A stretch of DNA of 64,000 nucleotides from Owenweeksia sp. GTDB taxonomy: Bacteria; Bacteroidota; Bacteroidia; Flavobacteriales; Schleiferiaceae. The notes beneath the pieces were generated by a model. It made no database searches, was not told the DNA's origin, and saw nothing but the letters and a program-made list of their open reading frames with translations. The stretch covers positions 1 to 64,000 of the forward strand of contig JANQHO010000052.1 of assembly GCA_028277105.1 (NCBI GenBank), written 5' to 3'. Numbering within the stretch: the stretch's first letter is position 1; each line of letters opens with the position of its first letter. Positions 61,896-64,000 of this stretch are shown piece after piece. The position numbers and the translations under genes are program-made.

Positions 61896-63023
61896 TTGAG
61901 CGGTCTGTACATACATATTCCCTTTTGCCGTAAGGCCTGCATATATTGTGATTTTCACTTTTCAACCTCGCTAAAGCTAAAAGAGGAAATGGTAACCGCA
62001 TTGAGCGATGAGATTGACTTGAGAAGCGATTATTTATCCAATAAACAATTGAGCAGCCTTTATTTTGGTGGTGGTACTCCTTCTGTTCTTGAAGAAGAAG
62101 AAATAGAACTGCTCCTTGAAAAGACAAAACAGCATTTTGAGTTAAACAAAGAAGCTGAAATAACCCTTGAAGCGAATCCGGATGACCTTGGTATAGAAAA
62201 GCTGGATGTCATTAAAAGAGTTGGTATTAATCGCTTGTCAATCGGAATTCAGTCGTTTGATGATAAGCAACTGAAATTCATGAATCGTACACACACAGCT
62301 GAGCAGTCGCTTTGGGCTGTTGAAAATGTACGGAAGATGGGGATTGAAAACTTTAGTATTGACCTTATATACGGTTTGCCGGGTATGAGTGTAGAAGAAT
62401 GGAAGGGACAATTGAAAAAAGCCCTGCAATTAAAACCACCTCACATTTCGGCTTATGCCTTAACAGTTGAGCCTCGAACTGCTTTGAGCAATTGGGTCAA
62501 GAAGGGAAAAATAACAGAGGGAAAAGATGAAATTGTAGCCAGTCATTTTGAATTGACCCAGGAAATGCTGGGTGAATCCGGATACGAACAATATGAGGTG
62601 TCTAACTTTGCCTTGAAAGGTAAAAAAGCGGTACACAATTCTTCTTACTGGGAGGGAGAGCCCTATCTGGGAATAGGACCCTCTGCTCATTCCTTCAACG
62701 GTAGCAGCAGACAGTGGAACATTACTAACAACCATATTTATATCAGAGAGCTATCCGAAGGCAGGCTGTCGGCCGAGAAAGAAATGTTGAGCACCAAAGA
62801 CCTGTATAATGAAATGGTAATGACCTCTCTGAGAAAACGCGAAGGTTTATCATTGCTTAGCGTAAGAGAAAGATTTGATGAAATTTTGTGGCAGCATTTG
62901 CTGAAGGAGTCGGCCTCGCTAATAGAAAAGGGAAACCTGGTAGAAGAAAAAGGCTATTTATACATTCCTGAGAAGCGCAGATTTTACAGTGATGGCATAG
63001 CAGCCGGCCTTTTTTATATTTGA
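61896..63023 (+). CDS. hemW: radical SAM heme chaperone HemW
   Basis: A 375-residue protein of the HemN/HemW group. The 4Fe-4S/SAM motif Cys-x3-Cys-x2-Cys is at residues 11, 15 and 18 (FCRKACIYCDFHF); the preceding IYIHIPF is family-typical. YFGGGTPSVL, TLEANPDDL and GIQSFDDKQLKFMNR follow. The N-terminal residues of true HemN that bind a second SAM are lacking in HemW, which inserts heme into proteins rather than oxidising coproporphyrinogen. TTG 61896 is the start that fits homologues. Cotranscribed with the kinase and the next gene. Confidence 0.93.
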   Translation: MSGLYIHIPFCRKACIYCDFHFSTSLKLKEEMVTALSDEIDLRSDYLSNKQLSSLYFGGGTPSVLEEEEIELLLEKTKQHFELNKEAEITLEANPDDLGIEKLDVIKRVGINRLSIGIQSFDDKQLKFMNRTHTAEQSLWAVENVRKMGIENFSIDLIYGLPGMSVEEWKGQLKKALQLKPPHISAYALTVEPRTALSNWVKKGKITEGKDEIVASHFELTQEMLGESGYEQYEVSNFALKGKKAVHNSSYWEGEPYLGIGPSAHSFNGSSRQWNITNNHIYIRELSEGRLSAEKEMLSTKDLYNEMVMTSLRKREGLSLLSVRERFDEILWQHLLKESASLIEKGNLVEEKGYLYIPEKRRFYSDGIAAGLFYI

Positions 63024-63027
63024 ATTC

Positions 63028-63768
63028 ATGCAAGTTACTATCGAACATCTGGGTAGAAAATATCATACTGATCTCAACAAAGGGATCGATCTGTCTTCGG
63101 TTTATGGCAATGCCAAAAGGGAATTAAAAGCATGGGGAACCCCTCCGGTGAGTATAGAACCCGTAAAAAACGGTGATTGGGTAGGAGATGTAAACCAGGG
63201 TAGTTCGGTTAACTTTTACAACGTAAGTTTTAACCCTCATGGCAATGGTACCCATACTGAGAGCCTGGGACATATCTCTTCAGCCCGGGAAAGTGTTAAC
63301 CGTTTTTCACGCTATCATTTTGTAACCTATTTGGCTCTAATTGATCCGCAAAAGGAAAATGGTGATTTGGTCATAAAAGCAACTGATCTCAAGGCTAAAC
63401 TCAAAAAATGGAACTTTGAGGCATTGATCGTGAAGACCGGAAATTATGACGCAGATCACGATTTTACAGGTACTAACCCTCCTTACTTTGAAAAAGAATT
63501 TATGGACTTTATGAGGGAGATGGGGGTTATTCATTTTATAACCGATCTTCCTTCGGTTGACAGGGAACAGGATGGAGGTAAACTTGAGGCTCATAAATCC
63601 TTTTGGGATTTTCCGGAAAGAGAACGGCTGCATTGCACTATTACTGAATTAGCTGTTATACCCCCGGATGTAAAGGAAGGTCTTTATTTACTCAACTTGC
63701 AAACGGCCCCCTTTGAAAACGATGCCACACCATCCCGTCCGGTAATTTTTCCTCTACATGAAATTTAA
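63028..63768 (+). CDS. cyclase-family hydrolase (kynurenine-formamidase-like)
   Basis: A 246-residue protein of the metal-dependent cyclase/formamidase fold. The motif HGNGTHTE with a His four residues later (71-82) corresponds to the family pattern HxGTHxDxPxH, which binds zinc or manganese. A later block KTGNYDADHDFTGTNPPYF and HCTITELAVIPPDV fit the rest of the fold. Known members hydrolyse N-formylkynurenine or act in polyketide cyclisation; the substrate here is open. It starts 4 bp after hemW. Confidence 0.85.
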   Translation: MQVTIEHLGRKYHTDLNKGIDLSSVYGNAKRELKAWGTPPVSIEPVKNGDWVGDVNQGSSVNFYNVSFNPHGNGTHTESLGHISSARESVNRFSRYHFVTYLALIDPQKENGDLVIKATDLKAKLKKWNFEALIVKTGNYDADHDFTGTNPPYFEKEFMDFMREMGVIHFITDLPSVDREQDGGKLEAHKSFWDFPERERLHCTITELAVIPPDVKEGLYLLNLQTAPFENDATPSRPVIFPLHEI

Positions 63769-63811
63769 ATAGACTGTAACTATTGGTTTTTTGAGCTGAT
63801 AAATTTTATAT

Positions 63812-63840
63812 TTAGAAAGAGTCTAAGTTGCGTACTTTTG
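63812..63840 (+). promoter_or_regulatory. promoter of the Mrp-like gene
   Basis: TACTTTTG (63833-63840) matches TAnnTTTG exactly, with TTTA near 63811 at about 18-19 bp spacing as a weak -33. The ATG is 19 bp downstream. Confidence 0.5.
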
Positions 63841-63859
63841 TATAAATTATCAACGCTGT

Positions 63860-64000
63860 ATGGATTATTCCAAAAAAGCCGTAGTTGAAGCTTTGGGAAA
63901 AGTAAAATCAACCGAAGGTAACAAGAGCCTCACCGAGGCGGCCCACGTAAAAAATATTCAGATTTTTGGCGATGAGGTGGTAGTGGATGTAATTAGTACT
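63860..64000 (+). CDS. Mrp/ApbC-type Fe-S carrier ATPase, 5' part only
   Basis: The first 47 codons are open from ATG 63860 to the window end without a stop. The encoded MDYSKKAVVEALGKVKSTEG start and the NIQIFGDEVVVDV strand match the N-terminal MIP18/DUF59 domain that precedes the P-loop ATPase domain in Mrp/NBP35-type Fe-S cluster carriers. The ATPase domain lies beyond the window, so the assignment is based on this domain only; a stand-alone DUF59 protein is the alternative. The gap to the previous gene holds a likely promoter. Confidence 0.7.
   Translation, partial: MDYSKKAVVEALGKVKSTEGNKSLTEAAHVKNIQIFGDEVVVDVIST

Noticed and set aside
1-64000. CRISPR arrays, rRNA and tRNA genes
   Set aside because: No regularly spaced repeats, no rRNA-like stretches and no cloverleaf were seen by eye; a tRNA or covariance-model scan would be needed to be certain.

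Overview
The window is a piece of a Bacteroidota chromosome, most likely a Flavobacteriales member close to the marine Cryomorphaceae-like lineages (inference). The signs are several secreted proteins with type IX secretion (T9SS) C-terminal sorting domains, many short lipoproteins with Asp-rich stretches after the lipobox, a SusC-like TonB receptor with an N-terminal carboxypeptidase-regulatory domain, promoters of the Bacteroidetes type (TAnnTTTG at -7, TTG or TTTG about 19-22 bp upstream), and the gene order rplM-rpsI-rpsB-tsf-pyrH-frr. The genome is compact: many genes overlap or are only a few bases apart, and only one gap exceeds 300 bp.

Layout. 1-2004: part of an IS66-type insertion sequence (tnpB, tnpC), cut by the window edge. 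2091-2589: a small membrane protein gene and a hairpin-rich intergenic element. 2590-8461 (minus): ansA, a TatD nuclease, and the sucA-sucB pair of 2-oxoglutarate dehydrogenase. 8602-16346: an outer-membrane-like protein, a polyprenyl synthase, rfbA, an RND/MMPL exporter and a DUF5686-type outer-membrane protein. 16420-18757 (minus): hmgA and hppD, two successive steps of tyrosine catabolism. 18842-22352: two tandem paralogous T9SS-secreted proteins. 22425-24524: divergent trhO-like and threonine-dehydrogenase-like genes. 24573-26263: three small lipoproteins, two of them tandem paralogues. 26312-30398: membrane metallophosphoesterase and polA, divergent. 30400-33679 (minus): a secreted M43-type metalloprotease followed by two small envelope genes.

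33887-37960 (plus) is the translation block rplM, rpsI, rpsB, tsf, pyrH, frr. It is followed on the minus strand by rsmI, a cysteine-less MGMT-like protein and trmB, then a plus-strand glycosyltransferase. 40741-52017 is the most interesting part. A PhoR/PhoB-like two-component pair is divergent from a beta-helix lipoprotein, a TonB receptor, a large secreted cupredoxin/OB-like/lamin-tail protein and a Na+/phosphate symporter with a PhoU-like tail. Three TAACA repeats at exact 11-bp spacing sit just upstream of the -7 element of the first of these genes, as in Pho boxes. I propose this as a phosphate-responsive scavenging locus; that is inference.

52001-64000 holds a LuxE-like enzyme overlapping divergently with a lipoprotein gene, an ECF sigma/anti-sigma pair, tyrS (with an unusual HIGH motif), an SDR enzyme, a DUF4296-type lipoprotein, pyrC, a dolichol-phosphate-mannose-synthase-like glycosyltransferase, an orphan histidine kinase, hemW, a cyclase-family hydrolase, and the start of an Mrp/ApbC-type Fe-S carrier gene running off the end. 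I found no rRNA, tRNA or CRISPR array by eye.
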